In this document: in pieces, positions 44,669 to 56,500 of the stretch
Layout: each line of letters opens with the position of its first letter
Position numbering within the stretch: position 1 is the first letter of the stretch
DNA from: Colletotrichum lupini
Lineage: Eukaryota > Ascomycota > Sordariomycetes > Glomerellales > Glomerellaceae
Assembly: GCF_023278565.1 (NCBI RefSeq)
Contig: NC_064682.1
Span: 2,294,001 to 2,358,000, forward strand
Reading direction: 5' to 3'
DNA: 64,000 nucleotides
Notes under the pieces: model-generated
What the model was told of the DNA's origin: nothing
Database searches by the model: none
What the model saw: the letters and a program-made list of their open reading frames with translations, nothing else
Made by a program: the position numbers and the translations under genes

Positions 44669-45939
44669 ACGGAATACGATTAGCACGAACGACACGAACG
44701 AGAGTCTCATTCAATCGCCGGCGCCCACGAGGTTTCAGTCGTCTCGAATATTTCTTGTGGCTGGAGTGTAGTAGAGCATAGCCTCCCCTCTGAGCCAATT
44801 GGGCATCGCATTCTGATTAGTCATTCTCAATGACTTGGCGCTCTTGGTGTTATTGCAAGTTGGGTTTTCTTGGAGGTAAATAGTATTGCGTTTTGGGTTT
44901 ATATCAATGGTTTGGACAAGGAAACGAGACGAGAGAGAAGCATACAAACGTACATAGCCCCCGCCCGGCCGTTGAAAGGGCATTGACGGGCGTATGACCC
45001 CCCACGCTTTTTAGGGGATCAAATAAAGAGGAATTCAGCCATGTCTGCGTGTCTCTTGGTGAATCTGCATGTTTGTGTGTGCCTGCGCATGTGAAACCTT
45101 TTTCTGTTTTTTTGAGAGCGGGTGGGGGGTTGAGTACCAATGACGGTGTTTGTGTGTTCCTCAACATTGTCTGTGTGAGCCAGTGGCATGCCTTTGGTGA
45201 GATTCTGGTCTGAGCGGATCAACCATTAGAGGCAGATGTTTATCTAAGCTCGCCTATAGAGTGAGTCCCAGCAGAGAGGCTGAGGTGTGCAGAGCCAGTC
45301 TCCTTGGTCCACTTGGTCTCACCGAGCTCACCAGTTGAGGTGTGTGTGCGTGTATGCATGTGACATCTTTCATCATATCCATGTGGCTCTTTGGCCAACT
45401 CAACGTTCATGTCTGGGGTACAAGCTAAACATGTACGGCCGTTGAAGGATGCATGTGAATCAAATACCCTTCCTAGAGTTCAATCTGAGCACTTGATAAA
45501 TCCCCAAGGGGAACATTTTGATCGTCTCTGAAAATCAAAAGCGTGCTGGAATTATTAAAGTCTTTCTTTGTGTATACCGCCATTTGCCATTTCGCCTGCC
45601 CTTTCTTATCTGCAAAGAAGTGCCGAACCAAAACCTTGGATATCAGAGGCTGGATTGGCATTCAGCCAGCCACCTGATGCTTTTTTTTCAAAAGAATCAC
45701 CCAACCCGGGCGGGGCCATCCCATCACTGTAATCCTCCCGTCCATGTCCTGCCCAGGCCCGTTGAAGACCTCATTTGTAGTACGCCTTATCCGTTGTCAA
45801 AACACGTATCCTCCCTTCGCTTCGCTCCTAGTCGTGACCCGGCTTGCTTGTCAACGTTGGGTGTAGGACCAGTTCATCTCCTTAGAGTTCATGAATCAAA
45901 CGGAATGATATCCAGATCCGCGTAGCCAGCCTGGTCAAC
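44669..45939. other. Convergent intergenic region, carrier / TCO89
   Basis: About 1.27 kb between two facing stops. It holds the two 3' untranslated regions; GTGTGTG-rich stretches near 45060-45180 and 45330-45360 are the only notable content. Confidence 0.4.
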
Positions 45940-47820
45940 CTACTCCTGGCTGGCACTGAGGTCCGGATTCTTCTCCCACAGGTTGCGGAGGATCGCCGTG
46001 ATACCCTCGTCTTCCTCTCCACCCACAAGACTCGACCCGCTGAGGCCCTGGACGCCGTTTCCCTCGTGAAGGGCGCGTCCGCTCTGATGGTCGTCCCCGT
46101 CGGCCTCGTAGCTCGATCCAGCCCCGTTGGTCCGGATGGAATAAGCGCGCGGGGTGACGGGTCTACGGGCGGAGCCGGTGCTGGTGCCGGTGCCGCCCGA
46201 TGCCGCAGCCAGAGCCGCTTCGTTCAGGCTCGAGTTACGCATATGTTGCCCTCCCGGCGTAACGCCCCCCCGTACCGACGCGGCCTTGCCGTTGCCGTTG
46301 GCGGTCCCGTTGCGCGGTATCCGCTGCGTCTTGTTGGCGCGGTTCACCTGCGCGAGGCGGTCCAGCGAACGCACCACGGGGTTCTGGAAGCGGCGGACGC
46401 TGAGGTACTCCATCCCTGTCCGTTCCAGCTGCTTCGCGACGCGTGGGTCGCGGCTCGCGCCGCCGTCGTAGCCCGGCCCGCCAATGCCGACCAGGGGGCT
46501 CGCGCCCACTGCGCCCACGCCTCCTCCTACTGCCTGGCCCGGCTCAATGACGGAGCTGGCGCGCTGAAGATTGAGCTTCTGCTGCGTTCGCGACTTTTCG
46601 GCGGGCGGGGCGAATCGCCTTCCCGACCGTGGCGCGAGCGCTGTACCGTCAGTGGTATCGCGGGTTTTGCGAGTCTCTAGAGCACTGTCGCCGTCTTCGT
46701 CGTCTGATAATGGCAGATCGCGGTTTCTTCCTTGGCGTCCGGACCCCGAGGACTGCGGTCGCCCTCGAGAGGGGTTCTCCTCAGACCGTAAGCTCGCCGG
46801 CCCAGGCGTTGGGAGCTGGTAGAAAGATCCTTCGCGCGCCGCGCCGGAGCTTCCTGCGTTGACAAATCTCGAAATAAGCTCGTCGCCGGCGCTGCCCGGT
46901 AAGGTGCTGACGTTGTGCGAGTCGCCTAGGGTTGAGCCGCGGCCGATGGAGTCGGGGGATGAGGAGTGGCCCCGCCGTGAGACGGATACTGTGTCTGCCG
47001 TCATCTTGGGAGGTGCGCCGTGGGAAGGGGTGCGTTGAAGTAATCTCGAGGTTAGGTAGGCCTTGTGCTGTACGGTCTCGCGGTCGGGTGTCGCTGAGAC
47101 CAGGGGTGATGTATGCGCTGCGGGAGTTTCTGCTCTGGAGTTGTTCCCAGAGTTGCCGGCAGAGTTGCTGGCAGAGTTATTCGCGCTGCTGCTGCCGTCG
47201 TCTGGCTTCGCAGAGGCTTGTGTGCTGGCGAGCGATCCTCGTCTTGATAGGTATGGTGAAGCGGATTTGCTGGCGTCAAACCATTCGTCGTCTTGGCCGT
47301 CGTTCCCCAAGTCGAAATGTACCTGTGACTTTTGCGACTTGACCTTATTCACGGCCGGATTCGAGCTCGTTCGCTTGAGTTTCTCCACCGACTTGATCTT
47401 TGCGGGCTTGTTGACTTCGCCGTGGGATTTGTTCCTCCGTAAGCTCGTCGCGGAGGCGGTTTTGCTGAGGTTCGCGGAGGAGCTGTCGCGGGAGAGTTTC
47501 GCTTCAGATTGGACTCGGCGATGGCCAGCTGCGGAGGCGCGATTTCGATCGGGCGAAGGAGATGCTTGTCGGCGGTGATTGTTCAGTTTGGAGGCCGTCG
47601 AGCCATGGTGTTTGTGTAGTGCTTTGGAGGAAGGAACGCGTGCATGCAGGCGACCGCCGCCGACAACGTGCTTTTGGGATTTCGAGCGGTGCTGATGATG
47701 GTGGTCTCGGTGAGCCTGGTCGCTGTTTGTCGGATCGCTCTCCTGATGATTGAGAGGAGGGCGTCTTGATTGGCTGGGCGCCGAAGATTCATCGCCGTCT
47801 CTGTCTCTGTCTCGAACCAT
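45940..47820 (-). CDS. TCO89: TORC1 subunit TCO89-domain protein
   Basis: Single exon of 626 aa from the ATG at 47820. The protein is largely disordered and rich in Ser, Arg, His and Gly. Recognisable conserved islands are QVHFDLGNDGQDDEWFDAS (about 165-185), the Ser-rich VSRRGHSSSPDS, the block KSRTQQKLNLQRASSVIEP (about 400-420), and RVAKQLERTGMEYLSVRRFQ followed by NPVVRSLDRL (about 450-480), then ITAILRNLWEKNPDLSAS at the very end. This pattern is that of the fungal TCO89 family, a non-essential TORC1 subunit at the vacuolar membrane (family knowledge). The gene has no intron. Its GC-rich coding leaves a long antisense open frame that is not a gene. It diverges from the Tudor-domain gene at 48901. 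Confidence 0.85.
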   Translation of the reverse strand: MVRDRDRDGDESSAPSQSRRPPLNHQESDPTNSDQAHRDHHHQHRSKSQKHVVGGGRLHARVPSSKALHKHHGSTASKLNNHRRQASPSPDRNRASAAGHRRVQSEAKLSRDSSSANLSKTASATSLRRNKSHGEVNKPAKIKSVEKLKRTSSNPAVNKVKSQKSQVHFDLGNDGQDDEWFDASKSASPYLSRRGSLASTQASAKPDDGSSSANNSASNSAGNSGNNSRAETPAAHTSPLVSATPDRETVQHKAYLTSRLLQRTPSHGAPPKMTADTVSVSRRGHSSSPDSIGRGSTLGDSHNVSTLPGSAGDELISRFVNAGSSGAAREGSFYQLPTPGPASLRSEENPSRGRPQSSGSGRQGRNRDLPLSDDEDGDSALETRKTRDTTDGTALAPRSGRRFAPPAEKSRTQQKLNLQRASSVIEPGQAVGGGVGAVGASPLVGIGGPGYDGGASRDPRVAKQLERTGMEYLSVRRFQNPVVRSLDRLAQVNRANKTQRIPRNGTANGNGKAASVRGGVTPGGQHMRNSSLNEAALAAASGGTGTSTGSARRPVTPRAYSIRTNGAGSSYEADGDDHQSGRALHEGNGVQGLSGSSLVGGEEDEGITAILRNLWEKNPDLSASQE

Positions 47821-48900
47821 GGTTGCTTATTTGACCCCCTGGGGGATACCGGTACTTGACGAATAGGTACTATGATGTGCCGTTGCACCCAAGGTACAAC
47901 AATGTCATGGGTGTCGACAGGTTCTTTGGGGGTGGTAGCAAGGCTTGTTCTCTGATGCGCGGGTGCGGTGCGGTACGTTGCGTGGGCGTTCGGAGGACCG
48001 ACAGGTTGCGGTGGTGGCTGCCCGCGTTGCTGTTTCAATGAGGTAATGCGTCGAAAACTACAGGGAGGGAGAGCACTGGAACTTTGGGAGAGCGCGGGCT
48101 GGACAAGGTGCGCCCAATTGGGGGCCGATTGCGGCGAGGAATTGCGCAGTAAAAGGGATGACAACTGGAGGGGAGTCGTATCGTAGTCGAGGTATAGTGG
48201 GAGTTCGGGTATCTGCGTTCAAGAGAGGAAAGATTGAAAGATGCTGCGCTGTTCACTCCAAGCTGCGAGGAGAAATAAGTAGTGTAAAATGGGAAAGAGA
48301 GTGAAGAAGAGGGAAAAGGGCCAGGTCGAAGTTCCCGTCCATGTGTCTAAGGTACCCTTTGGCTAAATTACCTTAGACAAGGTACCCGAGACCATGGGAG
48401 GCACCCACGATTCCCTCTCCACTGCTGGCTCCGGCGCCATTCAGGACCATTCTCGGCATGCCACGCCCGCTGACGTCCATCGTCAGCACCTGTGCGTGCT
48501 GCTTTTAGGTGCGCCTGGACCCGACTTCAACCGCTTCCCACCCCTGCATTCCACGATTCCTAAAAAATCCCACATTCGAGTCTGGGGTGGCTGCACGAAT
48601 CAGGCACTCTGTGATTGGCCAATACCAGGAATGACAATGCAGTTGGTTCATCTAGCCTTCACCATTATCTCCACGTGACTCTACCGGATAAGCTTCTTTC
48701 CGCAAATGGACGCCATTCCCAGTTCGTCACAGACCAACCAGGCGCATGCTTCATTCTACCTACATCCGCAACATCACAGCGATTCAACACTGAAATATCT
48801 CCAGTCACGTCCGACTGTACATTGAATAAACCCAACAACCGACGCCTGCCACCCGTTCAAGACCTCCAACCCGCGACGGACCGTTTCTGTAGCCGCCATC
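47821..48900. promoter_or_regulatory. Shared divergent promoter, TCO89 / SPF30-like gene
   Basis: 1.08 kb between divergent starts. Contains a perfect 11-bp inverted repeat (TGTCTAAGGTA at 48344-48354, TACCTTAGACA at 48369-48379, 14-bp loop) followed by a second AAGGTACCC at 48379-48387. A hairpin or dimeric regulator site is possible; this is inference. Confidence 0.35.
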
Positions 48901-49888
48901 ATGTCGGGCCAAATTGCAGCTTTGGAGGAGGACCGCCAACAGTATCAAGAGCAGGTACGCAATTTCTCGACCTTCAGACCTCATATCTGTTCTTCGCTAA
49001 CTTGACACTCACAGCTCGATGTTGTTCTCGCCGGCCTCAAAGATGATCCCGAAAATGCCGAACTCAAGAATCTTCAGGCGGAGTTGAATGACATGATTTC
49101 CCTCCTAAACGAGTCTCTTGCTGAGCTGCAGCCGAAGCAGGCGCCCAAGCCCATCCCTCAAAAAGCGCCCAGCCCGCCAGAGCCCGAGAAGTGGTCCAAG
49201 GAAAACCACCCAGCTTTCAAGAAGGCTGCACCCGCCCCCGAAGAGAAGGAGGAACCACCCGTTACGTACTCGGTGAATGACACTGTCATGGCGAAATGGG
49301 CATCGGGCGACAGAGGCTTCTATCCTGCCCGAATCACATCAATCACCGGCTCTTCAACAGATCCCGTCTACATTGTCAAGTTCAAGAGCTATGACAACAC
49401 GGAAACGCTGCGAGCCAAGGACATCCGCCCCATGTCCAACAAACGCAAGGCTGACGGAGCACCAGCTCCCGCATCTAGCACCGCACAACAGACCGCACGT
49501 CCGCCGGGCCCCTCGAATGGTGTCGTTACATCCGCAGCAGCTAGCTTGTACCCTGAGCAACAAGCCAAGATTGAAGCAGAAAAGAATGCTGCCGATGGCG
49601 CCGCAAAGCCCCCTAAAGCCAAGAAGATCAAAGCTACGAAAGAATTGGAAAAGGGCAAATCCAAGTGGCAGGAGTTCAACTCAAAGTCCAAGTTTGGAAA
49701 GCAGAAGAAGGACAGCATGTTCCGCACACCTGACGGCGTTGGCGGCCGAGGTACGTTGTTCGCGCTGAACCAATACTGAGGATGATGCTAACACAATCAC
49801 AGTTGGTTTCACAGGCTCTGGCCAAGCTATGCGGAAAGACACTGCTCGCAGTCGACACGTTTATCAACAAAACGATGAGCTCGACTAA
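48901..49888 (+). CDS. Tudor-domain splicing factor, SPF30/SMN-like
   Basis: Three exons (48901-48954, 49015-49750, 49803-49888) give 291 aa. The N-terminal 50 residues are helical (EEDRQQYQEQLDVVLAGLKD), as in human SPF30 (SMNDC1). A Tudor domain follows at about 100-160 (YSVNDTVMAKW, GFYPARITSITG, VKFKSYDNTETL), then a Lys/Ala-rich region with KWQEFNSKSKFGKQKKDSMF, the conserved SPF30 C-terminal motif, and FRTPDGVGGRVGFTGSGQ as its tail. SPF30 binds symmetric dimethylarginine on Sm proteins and helps tri-snRNP join the spliceosome (family knowledge). Length and order match. The third exon is short (86 nt) but carries the conserved VGFTGSG. Confidence 0.88.
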
Positions 49889-50246
49889 CTGCTGCTAGGG
49901 CATAGGGATGCGGGAGGATCTTGAGAGAAGGAGGTTCAAGGCATTGGCGTTCATGGGTGATTTGGCACTCTCAATCTCTTCATGGTAAAGTGTCTTGTTT
50001 CCGCGTTACATAGGCTAACGGTTTGTACACATGTGTTTTACTCACTCCAGGCGACCATGGGATTATGATCTCATCTGGACTCTGCGCATCAAGCGCGGGG
50101 GGGTCCCTTGTTACAAATACATGAGATGCCCAACTTCCCCAGCTTCTTGGCCACCTTGACTAAACATCTGGCTATACAGGATATCCTACACTCTCATTTC
50201 GTCCTCAGAATACGTCGCTTACTGGCCGTCACATGTCAGTGGCGAG
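49889..50246. other. Convergent intergenic region, SPF30-like / IND1
   Basis: 358 bp between facing stops; 3' untranslated sequence only. Confidence 0.4.
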
Positions 50247-51417
50247 CTACGGTGAGCGGAGGTCAATCTTCGGGGCAATATCCTTGGCAATCTTGAGAAA
50301 GATTTCCGCCCTGGCACTCGACGGCTCCGATACGACGGTGGGCTTGCCCAGATCCGCATCATCGCCGATGGATGGGTGCAGGGGGATGTCGCCTAAAAAG
50401 TCGATCTTGTGCTCTCTGCACATGCGCTCGACTCTCTCGTTAGACCCAAAAACGTGTGTGTCGCCGTTGCAGTGTGGACAGTTGAAGAGTGACATGTTTT
50501 GCACCAAGCCCAAAATGTTGGTATTGACCTTGTTGAACATGTTGACGCCCTTGACCGCGTCTTTGACTGCGAGTGTATGGGGTGTGGTGACAATAATGGA
50601 CCCTGGCTATTGTAAGCGATGGCCGGCATTCATGTGCCTAGTGTTGCGACGTTCAAACATGACTTACCATCAAGTATGATCTGCTGTGTGATGGTGAGCT
50701 GCGTATCGCCCGTGCCTGGAGGCAGGTCGAGCACGAGAACATCCAATCCACCCCAGTCGACTTCGTGAAGTAGCTGCTGAATGGCCTTCATCACCATGGG
50801 GCCTCGCCATACCACGGCGTCGTCCTCTGGTACGAGATAGCCCATGGACATGGTTTTGACGCCGTAATTAGTCATTGGGATTAACTGGTTGTCTAGTGAC
50901 ATTGTCAGTTGACGAGCTGGGATGGTCGAAGAGGTCCGAGTCCTTACTTTCTGAGAGCCTGGGCTCTCCGGAGAGGTTGAAGAGTGTCGGAATAGACGGG
51001 CCAAAGATATCGGTGTCCAGGATACCAGCCCTGTAGCCTAGTCGTGCAAAAGCCAATGACAGGTTTGCTATGAATATTGATTATTACTCTGCCTTTGTGC
51101 ATACAAGCTTCGGTCCGAGCTGCGTAACCTACCTGCGACTGTGCTCTTGCCAACGCCACCCTTGGCGGAAGAAACAGCAATGATTTTCTCCACGCCAGTA
51201 ATCTTCCTCTTCACGGGCTTCCTGGGCCAGTTGGGCGGTGTGCCGGATTTCGGCAGACCCTGTATGCCATGTTAGTCGGTCTCAGGTATGAAGTGATGCA
51301 TGTGCGTGAGAGTGAGCAAGAGTAACAGCAAGAGAGAAGCGTGAGTTGTACCAAGGGGTTTTCATGGCCCAGGACTCGGAGAGTCGACTGAAACGGACGG
51401 AATAATGTTGGCCTCAT
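50247..51417 (-). CDS. IND1: Mitochondrial complex I assembly factor IND1 (NUBPL, Mrp/NBP35 family)
   Basis: Five exons on the minus strand (51417-51352, 51259-51133, 51067-50948, 50892-50668, 50602-50247) give 297 aa. The N-terminus ([17 protein letters not shown]) is basic and lacks acidic residues, as expected for a mitochondrial presequence. The deviant Walker [12 protein letters not shown] lies at about residues 52-62, [11 protein letters not shown] and DLPPGTGD follow, and [10 protein letters not shown] supplies the CxxC pair (Cys221, Cys224) that binds a bridging 4Fe-4S cluster. Together with LPKSGTPP and the [15 protein letters not shown] segment these identify the mitochondrial Ind1/NUBPL branch rather than the cytosolic NBP35/CFD1 scaffolds, which have extra cysteines. 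It delivers iron-sulfur clusters to respiratory complex I (family knowledge). One acceptor was chosen by frame: CCAG at 50603. Confidence 0.93.
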
Positions 51418-52208
51418 TGTGTGGCCTTGACAGGCGAAATACAATCACCTTGAACGTCAAAGAGCGATGCAATGCACAATGTCATCGAAGAGACCCGGGA
51501 GACGGACAATGCCTCTGGGGTGGTGATGAGAGGATGTAATTGATTGGCCCTACGTAGACTGGACCTGTTTGCGGAGTATCTTCGGCTGAGCTTCAGCTTC
51601 AATCACTTATAATGGCACTGCCTGAGACGGTAGCACATCACTGGAATAATGCGATCTATCATTTTCAAAGTGACTTGAATCCACAATGCATCTTTGGTCC
51701 ATCGAGAAAGATCAAACAACAGTGCATAACCCATTTGTTGGACGTCTCAGTCCTCAGGACGTCGAGAACATCACGTGATCTGGTGTATATGACCCCACCG
51801 AACCTTCTCCATGGCTCGTGTACGTACCTTTTTTCATCGCGGTCGAATTCGCGATGAGAGGAAACTGAGCTGCAGACGCGACATCTTACTCACTGAATGC
51901 TCTCGTTCAAAAAGCCGAGCCCCACCACCCGCTTAGCATGAGATCTCACACATGAAGAACTCATAGTGACATCCTCCCCCAGTTCTCGCCTTCAAGTTTC
52001 ATATTTCTGATACCCCTTTGCTATTCCACGCTTTTTGTTTTCATCATTGGCACTTACTCTCGTTTTCTTTGCGCCTGCCTTACCTCGTGAAGCTAGCAGC
52101 CGCTGCAAGGAAGTCTCGAGACTCACCTACATCTGAGATATCCGAAGCACCGAAACCGGTTCCAAGGAGAAGGGGAGAAGGAAACATATTACATATACAA
52201 ACGACGCG
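51418..52208. other. Divergent intergenic region, IND1 / EF-hand gene
   Basis: About 790 bp; should contain both promoters. A C/T-rich stretch at about 52000-52090 precedes the EF-hand gene. No gene seen. Confidence 0.4.
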
Positions 52209-52900
52209 ATGTCTACCCCATCGGCAATGTTCGACATGGCGCAAGGTCGTCGCGACCTGGCCGCCCTACCCTCCGACTGGCAACAAAACATCAGAGAAGC
52301 TGTAAGTCCTTGCATTATCTAGCACTACTGCATCATGCTCTCGTATATAATCCGAGAGTCCACTTAGTCGAATCATGTATCCGCGTACCTCCGTTTTCTC
52401 CCTCCCTCCTCATCCTACGCGTGAACATCGCTGACACCCCTCACCAGTGGGAAGTCGTCGATCAACAAGGCCTCGGCTCCCTCAACGCGCGCGAGTGGCC
52501 CTTTGCCCTCCGCGCCATCGGCTTCGACTTGGCCCGCACAGAGACCTACGCCCTCCTCCTCGCCCACGGCGTCCCGCCGCACGACCACGACCCCTCGCGG
52601 GGCCCCTGCAGCCCGTCCCGCTTGCGCATGCCGCAGGAGCACTTCTCCGCCATCGCGGCGTGGCTGCTGATGCGTCGCGACCCGCAGGAGGAGGCCGAGG
52701 ACGCGTGGAAGATGTTTGACCCCCGCGGCACGGGGCGGGTTACGCTCGAGAGTTTGCGGGCCGTGTGTGGCGAGGTGAACTCGACGCTGAGCGAGGCGGA
52801 TATGAGGAGGATGATTGACATGGCGGATATTTCGGGGAAGGGGTGGGTTAGTAAGGAGGAATTTATTGAGGTTGCCAAGGGCGGGTTTGGACGTGGTTGA
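52209..52900 (+). CDS. Degenerate EF-hand protein, centrin-like
   Basis: Two exons (52209-52301, 52448-52900) separated by a 146-nt intron give 181 aa. Four EF-hand-like units are visible. The first (about 34-62, VVDQQGLGSLNAREW) and third (FDPRGTGRVTLESL) loops keep the glycine at position 6 and the flanking helices but lack most calcium ligands. The fourth (MADISGKGWVSKEEF) keeps Asp, Ser, Ser and the terminal Glu and might bind weakly. The second unit is interrupted by a loop rich in His, Asp and Pro (VPPHDHDPSRGP). The overall arrangement resembles centrin/caltractin, but the length and the loop are unusual. A role in spindle-pole-body or mRNA-export complexes would be a guess. The gene converges with the membrane protein at 53101. 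Confidence 0.75.
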
Positions 52901-53100
52901 GTTTGTTGGCATGTCGATGAGAGAAAGGGAAGGTTGGGATGGGATGGATGTGTTCAAAGGCCTCGACGAGAGAGACGGCGAACCAAATCGCCCACCTTAT
53001 TCAGGCACTGGATTTGCCCAGGTTTCCTCTTAACATTGAAGCAATAATGTTATTGTCAGTTTACAAGGTTCATCAGCAGCAGTGGTTACATTCTAGGCTG

Positions 53101-53514
53101 TCACATGAAAACAGTCCTAGCAAATAACAAAAACATGCCAATATGTACCGCGAGATGAACAGCCGGCCCTCCGAGAGTCTTTTGCGTAGCAGCTTTCACC
53201 TCTCCTCCCTTCTCCTTCCCCAGGTCATCCACCTCGGGCCTCGTCAACCGCACATAGGCGCGCCAACACGGCCAGACATGCCAAAACGCCAGCGCCGCCG
53301 CGACCTGCCTGCTCGTCTCGTCAAACGGCCGCGACACAAAGATGAGGCAGATGAGGTTCGTCGTCAGCAGCAGCCCACCGAATTGCTGCAGCACCAGCTG
53401 TGCGGCGATCGATGGGTTAGCCAGCTGACTGCCTGGCCCGTGGATGAAGGAGCACGCGGCGGCGGTTTCGATTGCGATGTGGAAGAAGAAGGGGAGTTTG
53501 GCGGGTTGGATCAT
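53101..53514 (-). CDS. Small multi-pass membrane protein, uncharacterised
   Basis: Single exon of 137 aa with an ATG at 53514. It has about four hydrophobic segments: FFFHIAIETAAACSFI, LVLQQFGGLLLTTNLICLIF, VAAALAFWHVWPCWRAY and a C-terminal VHLAVHIGMFLLFARTVF. The third and fourth are separated by a charged loop (RPEVDDLGKEKGGEVK). Codon use and the even spacing of hydrophobic segments argue for a real gene. I do not recognise a named family. Its stop lies 200 bp from the convergent EF-hand gene. Confidence 0.65.
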   Translation of the reverse strand: MIQPAKLPFFFHIAIETAAACSFIHGPGSQLANPSIAAQLVLQQFGGLLLTTNLICLIFVSRPFDETSRQVAAALAFWHVWPCWRAYVRLTRPEVDDLGKEKGGEVKAATQKTLGGPAVHLAVHIGMFLLFARTVFM

Positions 53515-56500
53515 TGGCGGCAGCGTCGTACGGAGGGTTGAATCGGTGATGCGTCTATGTCAGCCCCAGCTCGGGAGCTGAACGTGGTGAGTGGGGGTGT
53601 GTGAGTGGAACTATTGCATGCAGTGAGCTTTTGAGTCTGCATGACTACCTTGGCTGATCATTGTAGTTCGTCCACAGTGGCACCTACCTACAGGCTTCAG
53701 CCACTGGTGCTCTGTCTCTGTTGCCACCTGGATACACGGTATTTCCTAATTGAAGAGCGAGACGGTCGGTCCGGAGTTCAGAATCCGGAGCTGACTGGAT
53801 CCGCAAAGGTTCACCGGCACGTTGAGACTTGAAATGATCGGTCGGACGTGGAGCAACTTCAAAGTCCGAGCGGAGGGATTGATACTTTTGTTTTGGAAAC
53901 CTCCCCCCGGCGCCAACGTAAGTTACAGTGGCTTTGCTCGTGAACGATGGCTGCAACAGGCCTTGGTTCTGATGAAGTTTTGAGTTTACATTACTCTATT
54001 TTGTCTTTCTTGTACGAATGGCCATTGTCCGGATTAATTACATAGCACACGTGCCTTGGGAAACGAGACTCATGAAGGATGCTGTAAGTCAGGTCCAATC
54101 GCCCTGTCGACACCTGTACATAGTATTTCTACAGACCCATAATGTAAAGTTGTACCTGTGATGCCTTATGAGACCTGGTCAGCTCCATTGAGCTGCGTTT
54201 GACTGGCTAACTGGCTGTCGAGGAGAATAAGGCCCAGCAACCTTGCCGATTACGCATGAAAAGTTGTGACATGCACCGCAAGCTTGGTGCCATGGCGGTC
54301 GATTCGGAAAGCTCTAGGAGCCGAGGTTGAGGATTTAAGCTACTGGGGTTCATTCAAGCAGCTGCAACTCTCGTAAGGCGCCTTGAAGCCCCGCCTGGAG
54401 CCAATTCATGAATCATGCCGCGTGTCTTTTCGCAGTGAAGCTCCCACAACTCGTCAGCCTGTGTCTCTGCGCTATGTTTCTTACCATTTTATGTATCCCG
54501 AGGTCATGGCTTGTCTGCTCGGTAACATGGACTGCGTAGAGAGGTCAAGTGAAAAAGAGATGGCAGCGTGAGCGCGGGCCGCGGGATGGACTCCCAAACC
54601 AGTTCCGTTTCTGGAAGGCATGGACTGGGAATCAGAGGCGGGAAGACTGTTGGAGAGTGACTTGGGATGGAACACAGTATCGGATGAGACGTGCCGACCT
54701 CTTGGTCATGGCAAGTCTTTAGCAAAGTTATGAGACGAAAAAAATAAAATAGAAAAGTGAATGGCCACTAACTGGCACACAAGCGACCATGAGCAGCGTC
54801 CAACCAACCCAGCCCAGCCCTTCGGATACCTATCCCAACGCACGTCAGATTATGGCCTCCCAATAACCACATCTTGGTTCCTGACAGCTGGCGGCCGATC
54901 CCATCTAGGAACGACCCTTCACACCCACTTACTTTTTGGGCAGCGAGATGGTACATACAGCCAGACCGATCTGCCGCAGTGCAATCGCGGCTCGTGAGCA
55001 AGCCCAGAGGAGCTTCTAGCTTTCCTGCCCTTCCAGCCATGTATTCGCAGCTTCCTTTACTAGATCAACGTCGTACAGGGATCATGTTGCTCATCGCGAT
55101 AAAGACGCCTCTTCGTGTGGTATCAAACCCTCGAGGACCAACTCAAGAACCAACAGCGACGACAAAGCAATTATCACTTATCAAGAAGAAGCAGCCCAGA
55201 TAAACAAAAACTCCGCCTCCTCGCCGCCTCGCGTGAGCCCGGCCCCGAAGATTGGATTCAGACAATGTTTCAGTTCCGGGGTTGGCTACCCTACTTTTTT
55301 CACCTCTAACCTTGCAAGCTAACCGCACCGCAGCGTAGCACTGCTGGACCCCTGAGCAGTAACCGGGCACGGAAGTCATTCCGGGGGCTCTCTCTCGTAC
55401 ATTCCAGGATGAGGCAGAACCCCGAGTCGGGGGAACCCAAGATGGGGTGGGATAACATGATTGCGAAACGAAACGGTGCAACAACTCCCCCGACTCTGTT
55501 GTTGGTATCGAGTATCGACCCGACTCGCCCACTATGGCCACACTGCCATTATCGCCACAAGCAAACACGGCGCGTCTCTTGACCAGCCCCCGTCTTGCCG
55601 TCTCTCTCTCTCTCTTACTATTTTCAGTGTCCATGTGCCTGTAGTGTATGGACTTTGGAGGAAGCATCGTGGTCTACCTAAGGCAAGCCTAGTAACCAGC
55701 AGGTAGAAAGAGCACCGCCATACGGAGAAGGTACGGCAAGGGTAGCTCCTCTTGGCCAACCACTTTTGTCGAGCTCAAGGTGCAACTACGACCGGCGCTT
55801 GTGTTTCCTTACATACGAATACTGTCCTTTTTTCTCTCCCCCCCCTCCACCCCCCGTCGCCTTTGCCTCATCCCACCCACCACGGCACCACGGGCACCAC
55901 CACCATCCAAGTCACCAACCACCACCACCCATGCTTAATGCCGGCGTCACTATTATGTTTCCTTAATGCATGACGGGCCTGTCTCTCGTCTATTATCTTT
56001 CTTCGCCTCCCGCTCGCTCTCTATCCTTTGGCTCTGAACACACATCTGGCCTGACCAATTTCATACCTGACCGACTTTTCGATTTTCCCTTCCAGCACAC
56101 CTAAAGTCGACATGCCAGAGACCTAGAGCTCTCTTTCAGTACCCGCTTCGCCTTTGCCCATCGTTTCTCCCGTTGGCAACAAACGAATTACACCACGTTG
56201 GCACAATACACTAGACCAACAATTCTATTCGCGCTACAACGTTGGTGTCTTACGTTTTACACTGGCAATTCCTGTGTTGCTGTTCGCCCGCAGTGATATC
56301 ATCACTCCCAGTACGCGCACCTCAGTTACTAGCCGCCTAGCACCCATCCATCCTTGTCTCTCTCTCTCTCTCTCTCTCTCTTGCGCCCAAGCCCATTGCG
56401 AGTCGCACATAGCTCTACCCCCTCGCCAAACGCCTCTCGCAGCTTCTCCAGAGCTTTAACAAGCTTTCTCTCTTCTTCAACCTGCCATTGACACTATATC

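Noticed and set aside
46066..46680. 204-codon plus-strand frame over TCO89
   Set aside because: GC-rich shadow of the sense gene.
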